Assembly: GCA_001599815.1 (NCBI GenBank)
Contig: BCIA01000005.1
Span: forward strand, 2,459,088-2,523,087
Length of the DNA: 64,000 nt
Direction of reading: 5' to 3'
Source: Furcasterigmium furcatum
Taxonomy: Eukaryota; Ascomycota; Sordariomycetes; Glomerellales; Plectosphaerellaceae
Position 1 is the stretch's first letter. Each line of letters starts with the position of its first letter. Below, piece after piece: positions 9,919-22,500 of the stretch. Under the pieces are notes generated by a model. The model had not been told where the DNA came from. It was given only the letters and a program-made list of their open reading frames with translations, and did not search any database. Made by a program: the position numbers and the translations under genes.

Positions 9919-12217
9919 TTTGATGTTGTGGAAAGGGGTATTCGTGAAGAATAAATTTAGGGCGTTAGTTGGTGCTGTAGAGAGCGGCGTAAGCTAAAAG
10001 CTTGAAACGAGAGGACGACCGAAGTCAAAGAGTGGAATGAGCGGAAGGCTGGTGAGTTGGCAGCTGTTGGCTGAGGAGAAAAGAGAAGAGAAGGAAGAAG
10101 GAGGGCGGGTTGAGGACGAGAGTGTTAAATAGGCTGATGGAGTGGCAGTGAAGCCGCCCATTTTCCCCACGCCGGTGGTGCTCCGCCGTTCTGTGCGTAC
10201 CTTACATTAGTGCTCGACGCGCGGGAAATTAAGCCGTCACTCGACCAAGGCACGTCGGCCAGGGGGCGCTCCTCAGGAGTTGGGTGGAGGACAGGGAACC
10301 TGGACCTGGCAACCTGGACAGGAGCGTTAAAAGGGGGGAGTGGGGCGGGTCTGTCTAGCGCATCGAGGGAGACCGCCGTTTGGCCGTTCAAGGTTGCGGC
10401 GTTCAGTGCGACCTCTCGCTCAAGCGCCTCCAGGTGCTGGCAATGCCCATTCATTCGACGGCATAGACCAATCTCGCTAGCCATCGGCTCATTGCCACTC
10501 CATCTCGGGAGCAAATAGGGGTTGCTCCCAGCGAATGCTCCGTGCTCAGCTGCCGCCAATCACTAAAGCTGGGTTACCTACTCTCACATTAGAGCTTGCA
10601 AGTACCTCCATTACAGGCTGGTTGAGCTGCTGGGGTGTCGGCACGTTCTGCCCGTGCTGGTGAAGTCGGCCGCGAGAACAGTACTTTCCGGTTTTCCGGG
10701 AGCTTTCTTTCCTTGTTGGACGAGCAGTTAGTTGCCAGTGAGCAGATGGAGTATTCGCTAGGACAGGAGAATGAAGCCCCGAGATCATGATTGCTGGCTC
10801 ACTTGTCTTGTCGAGCTCAAGCCGCCTCCCGTCGCCTTTCCGCCTGTTGCACTGCCTGTCGGTCTAGACTGTGGAGTGAAATGAGAATGGACAGGCGGAA
10901 CCTGGGCTGGCGATCCATGACCGGGACTGATTGGCCGCCTCGTCGCCACCGCCTGTTTTGACGTGACCTGGGGGGGCCTGAAAGTGCGGAAGCATGCCCA
11001 GAACTGGAGCCGGCGATGGCATCGAGCAATCTCGAGGCCCATCAAAAGTCAGTCCGTCGTCTGTGCGAAAGCGAGGTTCGTGCTCGGATACCCAAGTTAT
11101 CGGTATGAGCACGTCCAAGCCGAAGCGTCGTTGAAAGAAGCTTGTCCGCGAGGAATGGACGAGAGACTGGTGGCCCGTTGGAGCTGCCGTCGGTCGCATG
11201 AGGTCGGAATGTTTGCAAACGTTTGTTCGGGTCGCGAGGAATGCGGCCCAGAGAAACGGGACAACGTGGGCGGTCTCTTGCAGGCGGGCCACTGTCGCAC
11301 CTTCTGCAGCCGCTCGACACAGGTGTTCCTTCCGCCGTACAGAGGGGAGTTCCTTCCATTGTGAATGGGCGCAGATGCCAATTTCCACTAAACCACAAGT
11401 GGACAAACAGAGGGGAAGGCGCCAACCAGCGCCTGCCCAGATCGGTACTTCCGGATCGCCAACCCGCCTCTCAGAGCGCCGAGACGCCGTACCTGCATGG
11501 TGCTTGCCCCGAACAGGCAAGAACTTACCGCTCCGCCTTTGAGCGGCGCCAGGGCTTCAACGGCGCTCCCCCTTTTCCCTTCCCGCCTCCTCCTTCCTCC
11601 TCATCATCTCCCGAGGCCAGGCCGGGCAGGGGCAGCTCACGAGTGGCAATCCAGGAGCAAGGAGAAACCGCAGCCACTACCGAATCATTCCTCCACCCAG
11701 AGCACGGAAGGCTCTTTCTTCAGAAGACGCCAGCATGGGAGACGGGCCCGCTTTGGCCGCCCTCCTTTTCTGCCCCCTGTGGCGATCGTCCTCGACTCAA
11801 ATCTCCCTGGATGGAGACCCAGGGGCCAGCAGGCACAATGACGCAGAGCTCATCTTCCATCAAAAGCCTGGAACTTTGCCGCTCCTTTTCATCGACTGAG
11901 GACGTATCCAATACGAGCCGTCAATCTCGGAGTAATCATCCGCTCCACGGTAGGGGATATGAGGCGATCTTCATGCAAATTTGGGCGGCAAACTGTCCGG
12001 TCTCCGTCTTATTATTATACCCCAGGCACGTGCACACGAGCATGGGTCAACAGTTGCCGACGGGAGCCAAGCAATCAAGCAACGTGCTGAAGATAGGGGG
12101 ACCGTCCCCTGAGTCTCAATACTACCTACCATCACCTCCCTTCAGCTTCTCCTCCAACCATGCTCCCTTCAACCTCACATCACAACCTCGAAGTGACTCG
12201 CTTCGCAGCAGGCGGCA
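9919..12217. other. Intergenic region upstream of the cell-wall gene
   Basis: 2.3 kb. The first 200 bp upstream of the cell-wall gene are purine-rich on the plus strand, i.e. a pyrimidine-rich leader on the coding strand. A 332-aa plus-strand frame (11223-12221) and several others overlap antisense frames. None has a recognisable motif, and I read them as chance ORFs. Confidence 0.4.
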
Positions 12218-12548
12218 ATGATGTCTGCCCGGTGGCAGTCGGACGCTGTGTCGCTACCTCCTGTCCAGCTCCGAGAACCGCGTTTCAACCCCGAATGGCT
12301 TCAAGATGCACTTGGAGGTGACAAGGACGAGATTTCCCCGCGGTTGACCTCTGCTGGAAGTCTGGTCTATCAAGCCTATCAAAAGCGCTTCAGTCAACCT
12401 CCGTATCACCATACTGATTTCAGCGAACCAGCAAGAATTGATGCATCGAACGATTTCCCGGATCATTGACGAACACGAAACTGCCAGGGAATTTATCGAT
12501 TTGCTCCCTTCCGAACAACCCCATTTCACTGTCAGACTCCCCTACTGA
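12218..12548 (+). CDS. Candidate small two-exon hypothetical gene
   Basis: A tentative model, join(12218..12317,12424..12548), encodes 74 aa. The proposed 106-nt intron begins GTGACA and ends with the good branch/acceptor string ATACTGATTTCAG. Joining the exons gives NPEWLQDALGA, then NQQELMHRTISRIIDEHETA and REFIDLLPSEQPHFTVRLPY, whose second half reads like an amphipathic helical protein. Without the splice each frame is short. I recognise no family. The gene may be longer, degraded, or not a gene at all. Confidence 0.22.
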
Positions 12549-13675
12549 GACGGCAGCAACCCGGCTGGAATCTCTCCCTCTCGAAGTCGAGCCCCAAGAG
12601 CTTTCTCTGGGCCCCAAGCCCATCCCGAGGGTTGCATCTGTTGAACACACGCTTGGCGGGGAAGCGCTCTCGACCCGTCTGATCCAACCGAGGAGCGTCA
12701 GGAATACCAGAAGCCAATCGCTTCGATTCTGGCCCAAGACAAGAAAACCTCTTTTCTACTCAAAGTCCCCCAGGCGAGCCCGGAAGCACATGGCAGAAAG
12801 AAGCCAGATAAGGAGCCAAAGCCCATGGTGAAGCGCAGAGCCCCGAGCTGCTGGTTCGAGCGAGGGTTAAGACGACTCTGAGCCAGGGCAATCGCTCACA
12901 TACGATTCCATCCTGCCGCGGAGTGGTTCAGTCCGACCATTTGTCGACAGGCACGCCAGCACTCCGCCATCGTACTCGTCTGCCTCGTCGTCACGAGGGT
13001 ATGTGCATGTGTATCGATCATGGAGATACCAGGGCCTTTCGCGACCGCGCGGTTAGGAGATCTCGTCGAACCCTACCTGCTTGGCCCATGGCTGTCACCC
13101 GCAGTTGACGGTTCCTGTGCTGGGCTCCCATTTCCTGGCGACCCTGCTGGTGTCCTGGCTGCTCCGTCTGAGAGCTCTGGCCATCTTGCTGAGTTCGCAC
13201 TTGGCTTCTGGCGATGTTGGCAGGCTGGGGCAGGATGCGCTTCTTCTCGGCTCTGAGAGGATCGACATTGGCGTTGGCTAGGCAAGCGTCGCCTCGCCAG
13301 AGGCAGCCCGTATGGTCTCCCGTGTGTTCCATACTTTGAAATTGAAATGATGTGTTGATAGGGAAGGTGACTTGGCTCTCCCTGGCTGCTCATATTCAGG
13401 TTGTTATCCTTCCTCTTACTCAAGAAGAGGGTGTCACGGTGTATAGAAAGGATAGGTCAAAGCTAGTGGTCAACAACCAAAGGAAACTTAAGGCCGGACA
13501 ACAACCAGACCTCTGAGCATTGGTAAGTCAAATCCCCTTTCTATTCTAAACGCACAGCAGTACTCGAGTCCGTAATCATATTAGATTGTCCATCATTCAT
13601 CTGATCTTACAGTTCTATATGGGCCTTTCGAAGCGTTCTCTTCCATCTTCTATCAGAACACATGCAAACATCTAT
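12549..13675. other. Intergenic, 3' flank of the ABCG gene
   Basis: 1.1 kb with only short overlapping ORFs. The 13440-13675 part is AT-richer and presumably contains the transcript end of the ABCG gene on the minus strand. Confidence 0.4.
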
Positions 13676-16600
13676 CTACCTCCTCTTGATCTTGTCGTTG
13701 AGGAACAACAAGAGGTACGCCAGGATACGATAAATGGTGCCGATCCCCAGCAGGATCAGCATACTCCTCATCGGACCGACAAGCTCATATCCGACCTGAT
13801 TGGCGACACGTTGGACCTGGTATAGATACCGGAAGGGCTCGACGAGCTCCGAGAACAGCATCTCGGCGAACCACAGACCAGGACTCGCCCTCCACAGCCA
13901 GTCCATCTTCCACGACTTGACAGACTTGAGCGTCGGAGCCGCACCGCTCAGGATGGCAACAATCAGGCCGGTCATGGTGCTAATGAGCGGCGCATCCTCC
14001 CTGCGAACCAGCATGCTGACGCAGCTGGCGAGACCGTAGATGCAGTAGAAGTACAGCAGGTTCCCTGAGAAGCCAATGCCAAAGTTCACGATCGGCCGCG
14101 CGAGGACGTACAGCAGCGACGTGAAGTGGAGGCATCCCAGGATCATCCGAGGGAGGACACTGATCGTCTTGGCCAGGAAGTACGCGATCCGCGAGTGGCC
14201 GGCCTCCGCCTCGCGGCGGTGGAAGATGGTCTCCTCGCTGAACACCTTGACGCCCGGCGCGCCGCAGATGAGGCCGATGGCGATGGCCTGGAGGAGGGCG
14301 AATTGGGTCGGGGCGTTGACGTCCGCGGCGATCGAGAGATCCTGGTACGGCGGGTTGTAGAAGGCCTTGAACAGGATGCCCTCGCGGGGCTGGTGCGCGA
14401 GGCCGATGAGGAAGCCCGCCATGACGGCGAGGCCGACCTCGAAGAACAGCGCGGACTTGGTGCGGTACTGTTGCAGGAAGGCGCGCTTGAGACACAGCCA
14501 GAACTGCTTCCAGTGAGGGGCACCGCGGCGCTTGATGATGATGCGCATGGAGCGCCTGTTGGCCTTGGGGTCGCTGTACATGGACGAGCTGTCGTCGCTG
14601 CCGCTGCTGCCGCTGCCGTTGCTCCTCCGGTCGGCGTCGGGATCGAGATCAGGGGCCTCGCCGGAGCCCGGCTCGTCGAGGAACGGATTTCCGACGACAC
14701 TGACGGGACGGTCTGCCCTGCTCCCCGAAACCGAGCTGAACTTGCCGCCACCAGCTCGGAAGGAGGTCCATTGCGCGATGAGAAATTCCTTGGACACGTT
14801 GCCGGACTTCTTGTAGTTGCGGCCGTTGCCCGTGACAATGTCCGTGATGACATCGCCTTCGTTGCTGTGAGGGGGGAAGCGGAAGCCAATGTTGGAGAAG
14901 TACTTGGAGACCTCGTTCTGAGGGCCTTCGTAGATATGCTGGCCGTTGCCGAGGAGGATGAGGTTGTCGAGCATCTCGAAGATCTCCATACGGGGCTGAT
15001 GGATGATGACGATGATGGAGATTCCGAGACGGGCGAGGGCCTTGAGCGTCAGCATGATAGAGCTGGCGGCCGTGGCATCGAGGCCGGAGGTTGGCTCGTC
15101 CAAGAAGATGGCCATGGGGGCTGCTGCGAGCTCCATGCCGATGCTGACACGCTTGCGCTGGCCACCGGAGATGACGGGCTTTCCGACGGACCCGACGAGA
15201 GAGTCACGGACATGCGAGAGCTCGAGACAGTCGATGACCGAGTCGACGTGAGCCTCGATGTCGGCCGTGGACCAGCTGCCGGGGAGGCGGATCTTGGCCG
15301 AGTGGGCGATGTTCTCGTACACAGTCAGCTCTGGCAGGACAATATCGTCCTGCGGCACATAACCGATGACCTTCTTGTAGGCGCTGATCTTCCCAGGCGT
15401 GTTGTTGATGGTGACGGAGCCGCTCGTGGCCTTCTGCTTGCCCATGAGAGTGTTGACGAAGGTCGACTTGCCAGCGCCAGAACCGCCCATGACAGCTACG
15501 AGGTTGCCGCGGGGGATCGAGCCAGTGATGTTCTGCAGGACGGGGCGGGGGGCCTTCTTCGGGTGGAAGCTGAGGTTGCTGTAGCTGAAGAAGAGACCCA
15601 GCTCCGTGGCATCGGTGGCTCGTCTTGTAGAGTCGAGGAACGCTCGAACCTGGGGGTTGAACGTCTCGGCGCGGCGGAGGCGGACATTGCGAACGCTGCC
15701 CATGCGGTTGCGGTCAAAGTGCAGCGCGCCCTGGAAGCCGTTCCAGTTATCCCGGTCAGGGTTGTTTGGAGATCGGAGCGGTAGCATCTCGGTATCTTCG
15801 CCTGCGCCGTTTCCCTCTCCACCCTCCTCTTCTATCCTGCCGTATCGGCCGCTGTCGTGACCACCTGTGACGCTGGCCTTCATGGCGCCGAACTTGGACC
15901 TGCCGCCTTTGCCATTGGCTCTGGCTCCCATGAACTTGGAGATGCCGTTGCCCCAGAAGCCCCCGTCAGGACGAGACGGTTCTTCCTCCTTCTTTGACTT
16001 GCGGGTGCGGAGCGTGTGGATGAGAATCCCGAGGATGAGGGCGATGTCAATAACAGCCATGATAATAGGGGGCACGATGAAGATCTGGCTGATGGATCCT
16101 TCGGGGCAGATAGATCCCATAAGACACGGCGTCGGCGAAGGGGCGCCAGGTTGACAGTAGTGACCAGAAGGACACTTGATGGTCTCATTGCCGGGAGGAG
16201 GACAGTAGAAGCCCTTTTGGCAGACGACGGGCTCGAAGGGGCCCATGCCGATGTTTCGTCCGTTGAAGTGGCATTCCTCAGTGGCCAGCCTGGAAAGCTG
16301 ACAGTCGGTGACGGGAGGGCAGACCTGGGGGAGAGAGTTGAAGGTGTTATTGGTGCCTGTGAACGCACTCCGTCAGTAATGTTCCAGGCTCAGCGTAGAG
16401 TGAGCGTTCGGGGGACAGAGAGTCACAACTTACACAGGAAGCCCTCGCTGCAGCCCCTCTCTCTCCATGACCTCTCATTCTGCAATACGATGGGCACCGC
16501 TGGAAGCTGTCCCGATGGATCTCCAGGGCGGAAGCAAGGGAGTCCGTCAACAGGGATCTCGTTGGCCTCCTGCTGCCTCCTGGCATTGTAGAAGCTGGTG

Positions 16601-17022
16601 GAGAAGCTCGTCCTGTTGCGCCCCGTGCAAACTCGGTTGCGTGAATCAAGAGACGAGTCATTGTCCTCCACCTCCTGGAACTGCCCCGTGCCGGTGTCGA
16701 ACCTGAACGGGTTCTCGGCCACCGGGGGGTTGGAGCCGTCATTAACGCGGTCAGACAAGGTGGCTGTTCCGTCCTGGGCGTCAAACCACTTTCCGCCTCT
16801 TGTGGTGTAGACGCCGTCGGTCTGGTTACCGATGCACTGCCATTTGATTTCGCCGCCCGTTGCCGACCCGGGGGAAGTCTGCAAGGCGCAAAGACAGGCT
16901 TCCGTGTCGAGGAACGACGGGCCCTCGGGTTCCACCTGGGGCATAAAGGGGAATTGGATTTTGCCAATGAGACTACCGAAGGCGTCGGCCGAGTCAAAGA
17001 TGCGATCTATGTCTTCGGACAT
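13676..17022 (-). CDS. ABCG-family (White/Adp1-type) ABC transporter with N-terminal Cys-rich ectodomain
   Basis: Two exons, complement(join(13676..16356,16434..17022)), 1,089 aa. The 77-nt intron is GTAAGTT...TTCACAG and restores EGFLCTNNTFNSLPQ. The N-terminal ~285 residues are Cys-rich (QKGFYCPPPGNETIKCPSGHYCQPGAPSP). One membrane helix follows (about 287-312), then a linker and a single nucleotide-binding domain with Walker A GGSGAGKST (about 487), signature ISGGQRKR (about 592) and Walker B IFLDEPTSGLD (about 614). A C-terminal set of about six helices follows. Reverse order (NBD before TMD) and one NBD mark an ABCG half-size pump, as in yeast Adp1. The substrate is unknown. There is no signal peptide at the chosen start (MSEDIDRIFDSADAFG) and an in-frame stop lies 13 codons upstream, so a missed short first exon is possible. 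Confidence 0.88.
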
Positions 17023-17860
17023 GATGGCGAGTTTGTAGTGGTGGTTTTCGTGAGAAGTCGTCTAGTGTATAAATTTGAATGTTCGCCGGAGTGTATGCGC
17101 CTCTCCTCCTGCTTGAAGCGCTAGCTGATATGAAGTCGCTTGGACAACGCGAAAGGGAAATCGTAAAGAGACAGAAAAGGAAGAGCTTGAGACTACTGGA
17201 GAAACATGTGAAGCTCTCTCCCCAAGACACGGGAAATGCGCCAGTAAAGAACAAATGCAGGATAAACGCACGTCCTCTCCTCGGCTCGCGACTTCGGCCA
17301 GAGATAAAAATACCGGCGCATTGGCGAGAACGCGATGCAGCAAGTGAGTGAGCAATGCCACCATCAACCAGCCGCACCAACCCACCGGCAAGCCCTGCGG
17401 ACTGACGTGACGCATTCCTGCTCCCTGATCGGCGGGCTCGCATTCAAGATTTTGGCCGTTGAGGGCATCTCGTAACCGCAGGCCGTCAGCCCTGTGGTGT
17501 ACGTCTTACTTAAACGGGACTGGCTGTCTTTGCTGCTGCGTTTCCGCGGATTCGGGGGCGTACTCGTAAAGCCGAATGAGGAAATATCCCGACGCCGGGA
17601 GCTCCGATGTGGGGCCGTTCGCATTAGCGACTCCAGTGTCCAGCACGCGGCCCCTCAGCCTCTGGAGCGCGCCGCAGATCGTCATGGTGGCTTACCTGTT
17701 CGGGGACTGATCACTCCCCGATGACGTTGGGTGTCTTGCACAGCAGCCGCAGTCTGTGGCTGGCAGGCAGTTAGGCAGACATGAGAGTCACAGAAAACAT
17801 GGCTGGCCCTGCTATGATGCCGTCCGGATATGTTGCCCTTGAATCAACTCTAATTGAGCC
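17023..17860. other. Region upstream of the ABCG gene
   Basis: Presumed promoter of the ABCG gene plus intergenic DNA. It could also hold a missing signal-peptide exon of that gene; I could not identify one with confidence. No other feature was recognised. Confidence 0.4.
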
Positions 17861-17999
17861 AGAGGCCATATCAATTTCTTAAAGTTCACAGAGAGGCCAT
17901 CTCGATTTCTTGAAGTTGGCAGAGAGGTCATCTCGAATTTCTGAAGTTAAGAGGGGGGCTGTCTCGACTTTGTGAAGTCGGGAGTGAAGTCATCTCAAG
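17861..17999. repeat. Degenerate tandem repeat, period about 30 bp
   Basis: Four full imperfect copies and one partial copy of a unit reading roughly GAGAGGYCATCTCGATTTCT followed by TGAAGTTGGCA. The copies begin near 17861, 17891, 17922, 17951 and 17982. Units 2 and 3 are the most alike (GAGAGGCCATCTCGATTTCT versus GAGAGGTCATCTCGAATTTC). The outer copies have drifted by substitutions and 1-2 bp indels. It lies in non-coding DNA between the two ABC transporter genes. No function is evident. Confidence 0.8.
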
Positions 18000-19536
18000 T
18001 ATCAAGAGGCTTGGTTTGGCGCCTGTTGGCCGACGTGGCCGTCCCGAGGGCGGCCATCTGTTCTGCGACCCTCCTGACAGACTGCCTCTTGGAGACTGCA
18101 CCAGTTGTTGTCGATACATCATGTCGGTTCCCTCACAAACATGAAGAGGGCCTGATGGGTTGGGAGAATCGAGGGGCAGTGGCGCTGGTCAGCTTCTACA
18201 GGGTAGCCCATGAGCCCCATCGTCAAGACATCGACATGGTACGAAAAAAGGCCCATGTCTCCCATGCATCGAGTGTTCAGTGCTAGCGAAGACTTGAACC
18301 GGCTCGAATTTCCATTCAGATATGGTTCACCTCATTATGGCCGTCGGTATTTGAAGGGGAAGATGCTCTGTCCGTCTCCTCGCAATATCACGACCCCAAG
18401 GCACCACTTCCACGGCGACGTGACAAGTTCAGTTCAACACTTCGATCCTCCACGGTGCCCTCGTTGCTATGCTCTTTTTAAAGTTCACTTCAAAGAAAAC
18501 GTTCCAAGAGGGTCGCTCATTGCCAGCCATCTGGTGGTTTGGGGATCACACCATATTCAGCATCGCTCGGAGATCTATGACAGCAGGGCTGTGCGGCGCC
18601 TCTTCAGCCAGGTCAGCGAGTCTTCTAAGGACTAGGTATTTAGCAAAGTGTAAGGAGGCCCGGAGTTCTATTGACAACGGGTTTTCTTTTGGCCGCGGCT
18701 GGGCAAAGTGGAAGACCGGACTCGAAATCGGGTCACTTCGGGGTATCAACTGAACATGACCTCTGCCAACATCCAACTAGAATGGAGACAACATATAGCG
18801 TGAGACAACTAACCAGGAATAATGGACAAGCGACGAAAATAGGGCAATAGAAGCTACATCCTCGCTCATTTCTCTCACTAGTACTTGGGTACCTTGATGT
18901 TCCTAAGGCTAATGAGAGGCAGGAGAAGCGCGGCAGTGAGGAGGCCTGGAAAGGCCCTCGAGAAGCGGAGGAAGTATTCAGGCAAGCCATTCACAGCAGT
19001 CAAGGTGTCAACATGCATGTAGGATGCGGATAATAAGAGAGTCAAGGCCCTGGAGGGGAGGTTGGAGACGCTCGAGGGTCAGAATGAGGCGACCTCGGGG
19101 GCTTTCGGAAGGCAGAAGGCCTCAAGATAGCCCAGAAATCTTAAACACAGGGATAGCTCAGGACGTTTAGATTGTCATCTCCATTAATTGTGATTCGTAT
19201 ATACTTTCATAATCGGTGCGAAAGCACACAAGGCACAGCCCAGTGCCCCCTTTTCATGTCTGCCCTCTCGCAACAGTCTCTATGCCGAGTAGGGGATCCC
19301 TCAACCTCCTCCTATCGGGAGGTGTCCCCAAGTTCCGTCGTTAATATAGATGCATCAGATGAAAAAGAAGAAGTCCAACCAATGGACAAGGAATCTAGGT
19401 ATGGATGTACACGCAGTGTAGGCGGCACGAACCGCCTGGGGATATCAGTCAACTCAAATCAGCCCAGCCCCAAACCCCGACCCAAACACACAATGACGCG
19501 CGCACTGCTGGCCTCCACGGACGGGGTGAGATGAAA
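18000..19536. other. Intergenic region with possible gene remnant
   Basis: Downstream flank of the MDR pump (minus strand). Most of it shows no stable coding frame, but 18850-19130 does (see the next entry). The last 300 bp upstream of 19536 presumably hold the 3' UTR of the pump gene. Confidence 0.4.
18878..19130. pseudogene. Possible exon remnant, strand ambiguous
   Basis: Two conflicting coding-like readings overlap. On the plus strand, a frame reading LGYLDVPKANERQEKRGSEE, then AWKGPREAEE, joins across a possible 49-nt intron (GTATTC...CATGTAG, 18982-19030) to DADNKRVKALEGRLETLEGQ and NEATSGAFGRQKASR followed by a stop, a coiled-coil-like C-terminus. On the minus strand, 18878-19018 reads MHVDTLTAVNGLPEYFLRFS, then RAFPGLLTAALLLPLISLRN and IKVPKY followed by a stop, like the last helix of a membrane protein. 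Only one can be real. I slightly favour the plus strand because of the intron-bounded continuity. No upstream exons could be found for either, so a degraded gene is possible. Confidence 0.25.
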
Positions 19537-22500
19537 TTACGCCGCCGCCTTGAGGCTCTGCAGGTTGACCAGCTCGGCATACCGCCCGTTGGCCTTCATC
19601 AGCTCATGGTGGCCGCCGTGCTCGACGATGCGGCCCTGGTCGAAGACGTAGATCACGTCCGCCTTCTGGATCGTGCTCAGCCTGTGGGCCACGGCAATCG
19701 TCGTGCGTCCCTTGGCGGCCTTGTCGAGCGCGGCCTGCACCACGAACTCCGACTCGGAGTCGAGGGCCGATGTAGCCTCGTCGAGGAGCAGGATCTTGGG
19801 GTCGCGGATGAGCGCACGGGCAATGGCGATACGCTGCTTCTGCCCACCAGAAAGGAGCGTGCCCTTGCTACCGACCATGGTGTTGAAGCCGTCAGGAAGG
19901 GACGCGATGAAGTCGTAAATGTTGGCCTCCCGGCAGGCGTGCTCGATGGTCTCCTCGGAGACGTCCTCAACACTCGTACCGAGGAGGATGTTCTCCCTGA
20001 TAGTTCCCTGGTAGAGAGTGGGCTCCTGGCTGACAAGAGCGATATGAGACCGGTAGTTGTTGACGTTCAGGGAGCTGATGTCCTTGCCATCAACGTAGAT
20101 GCTGCCGGCAAGGGGGTCGTAGAAGCGCTCAAGGAGCGCGATGGTGGTTGACTTGCCACATCCAGAAGCGCCCACAAGGGCGACGTACTGTCCCGGCCGA
20201 ATCGTCAGATTCAAGCCGCGGAGGACAGGCTGCTTCGGGCGAGTCGGGTAGCGGAAGTGCACACGTCGGAACTCAATCGTGCCTTCAACGGCGTCAAGGC
20301 ATTCACCCTCCTCTGACCAGGTGTCGATCTTGGGCCGACGGTCGAAGAGAGTCTTGAGCTCGGCAGCCGCAGTGTGAGCCTTGCCCATGTCGGGGGCAAA
20401 GGAGAAGATGGTGCCGGCGGACTGGGCGCCGAAAATGACGGCGGCGAAGCAGAGGAAGAACTGGAACATGTTGTACTCGCGCTGGGCGATGAGGGTGCCG
20501 CCGTACCAGAAGCCGAGAGCGAAGGCAAGGAACATGAAAGACTGCGAGGCGGCATAGAGGGCGCTAGACTTGACCACGGAGCGAAGGCTGGTCTTCCGTT
20601 GCGCGGTGAGCGAGTCGTGGTACTGCTGGAGGACGAGCTTCTCGCGCGTCAGAGCTGCGACGGTGCGGATGCCAGAGATGGCCTCGGCGGCAAAGGTGGC
20701 AGAGTTGGCATATGTCGTCTTGGCTCGCATCTCAAATTGAGCAAGGATCCAGAAGCGGAAGAAACCACAGCCGAGGAGGACCGGAAGGGTAGCACAGCAG
20801 ACAAGGGCCAGCTTCCAGCCGATAGCAATAGCAAGAGACATGGCCGCAATCAGGGTCGTGCTGACGAGAAGCAGAGTACCGAGGGTGGCACCGCTCAGAC
20901 CAGCCATGTAAGTCGTCTCCGTCGAGAGGAAAGAGGTGAGGGCACCAGCCGAGTTCTCGTCCTGGTCGAAGAAGGAAACGTCCTGGCGGAGCAGCGTCCT
21001 GAAAGCCTGGTCCCTGACCCTGCGAACCAACCGCTCAGAGCACTTGGCGAAGATGACTCCCTGGGCGGAGAAGGCCAGCAGCTGGACAAGGCCAAGCATG
21101 AGGTACATGGCGCTCCAGAAGTCCGAGTCGGACTTGACTTGGCTCGAGTTCTCGTCAGAGATGGGCCTTCCGAGGGTGGTGATCTGCTTCGCGAAGAGGA
21201 GGGCTTGGGTAGGGTTGCCGCCACCACAAATGACAGCCCAGAAGAGACCAATGAGCATAAGCTGCCATTCCTTCTTATTGAAGGAAGCAATGAGCTTGAT
21301 GAGAACCCAGAGGCCATACTTCTTGGCCACTTCTACGGCTTGCCTTCCCTGCAGGGCGACGCTGGACGCCGACTTGGTCGTCGAGATGCGGCGGAGCTGG
21401 ATGTCAGTCGTTGTGCTCACGCTTTGCTTGCGCGACAGAGACAGCTTGAGCATGAGCTCCTCCTCTTCGGCTTCGATAGCCTCCTCCTCCTCAGCCGTCA
21501 ATTCGTTGTCATGGGCGAAGTTCTGCGCGGTGACCAGCTTGAAATAGGCGCCCTCCAGGCTCAGAAGCTCGTCGTGAGTACCCTGCTCGACAATGTGGCC
21601 TGCCGACATGACCACAATGTTGTCCGCATTCTTAATGGTGGACAGGCGATGGGCGATGGTGATCGTGGTACGACCAGCGGAAGCCGTCTCCAACGCAGCT
21701 TGCACGACACCTTCAGACTTGGTGTCGAGGGCAGACGTGGCTTCGTCAAGGAGGAGAACTATGCATCATTAGTATTCAGGCCGTGATATGCAAAACTGGG
21801 TGTGCTTTGACGTACTCTTGGGGTCAGAAACAACAGCTCTAGCAATCGCAATACGTTGCTTCTGGCCGCCGGAAAGGAGGAATCCTCGTTCGCCGACATT
21901 TGTCTCATAACCATCAGGGAGACAAGTGATGAAGTCATGGGCATTGGCCATCTTGGCAGCTTCGATGATGAGCTCCTTTTGCTTCTCCTCATTCGCATCC
22001 TCATGCGGAGTGCCGATCAGGCCGTTGCGGATGTTTTCGTGGATGGTCGTGGCGAAGAGGACAGGCTCCTGACTGACGAGAGCCATTTGTTGACGGAGCC
22101 AGCGGAGGTTGAGCTTGCTGATATCATGCCCATCTAGGTACACGCTACCCTGGACTGGGTCATAAAATCGCTCGACAAGACCGATGATGGTACTCTTTCC
22201 GGAACCAGAGGCACCGACGAGCGCGGTGACCTTTCCGGCCGGGATCTCGAGGGAGACGTCGTCCATGACAACGACTCCAGGTCGTGATGGGTAGATGTGC
22301 TTGACATTCTCCAGACGGATGTTTCCTTCGACCTTCTCCGGCTTCTCCCCATCGTCCCTTGAGGGATCCATAGGGGACACACGATCGATGGTGTTGTAGA
22401 TCCTGGCGGCAGCGCTGATGGCGGTGGCAAAGGCCTGGATGTTGGGAGCGACGTTTCCAATGTTGAACGAGCCCATCATAATAGCCATCATGATGATGAG

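Noticed and set aside
14126..15784. 552-aa plus-strand ORF
   Set aside because: Antisense to the ABCG transporter. Its composition (long runs of Glu/Gly/Val/Arg/Asp) is the mirror of a GC-rich coding strand, and it has no motif.
20374..21786. 470-aa plus-strand ORF
   Set aside because: Antisense shadow of the ABCB transporter exon 3, with no independent signal.
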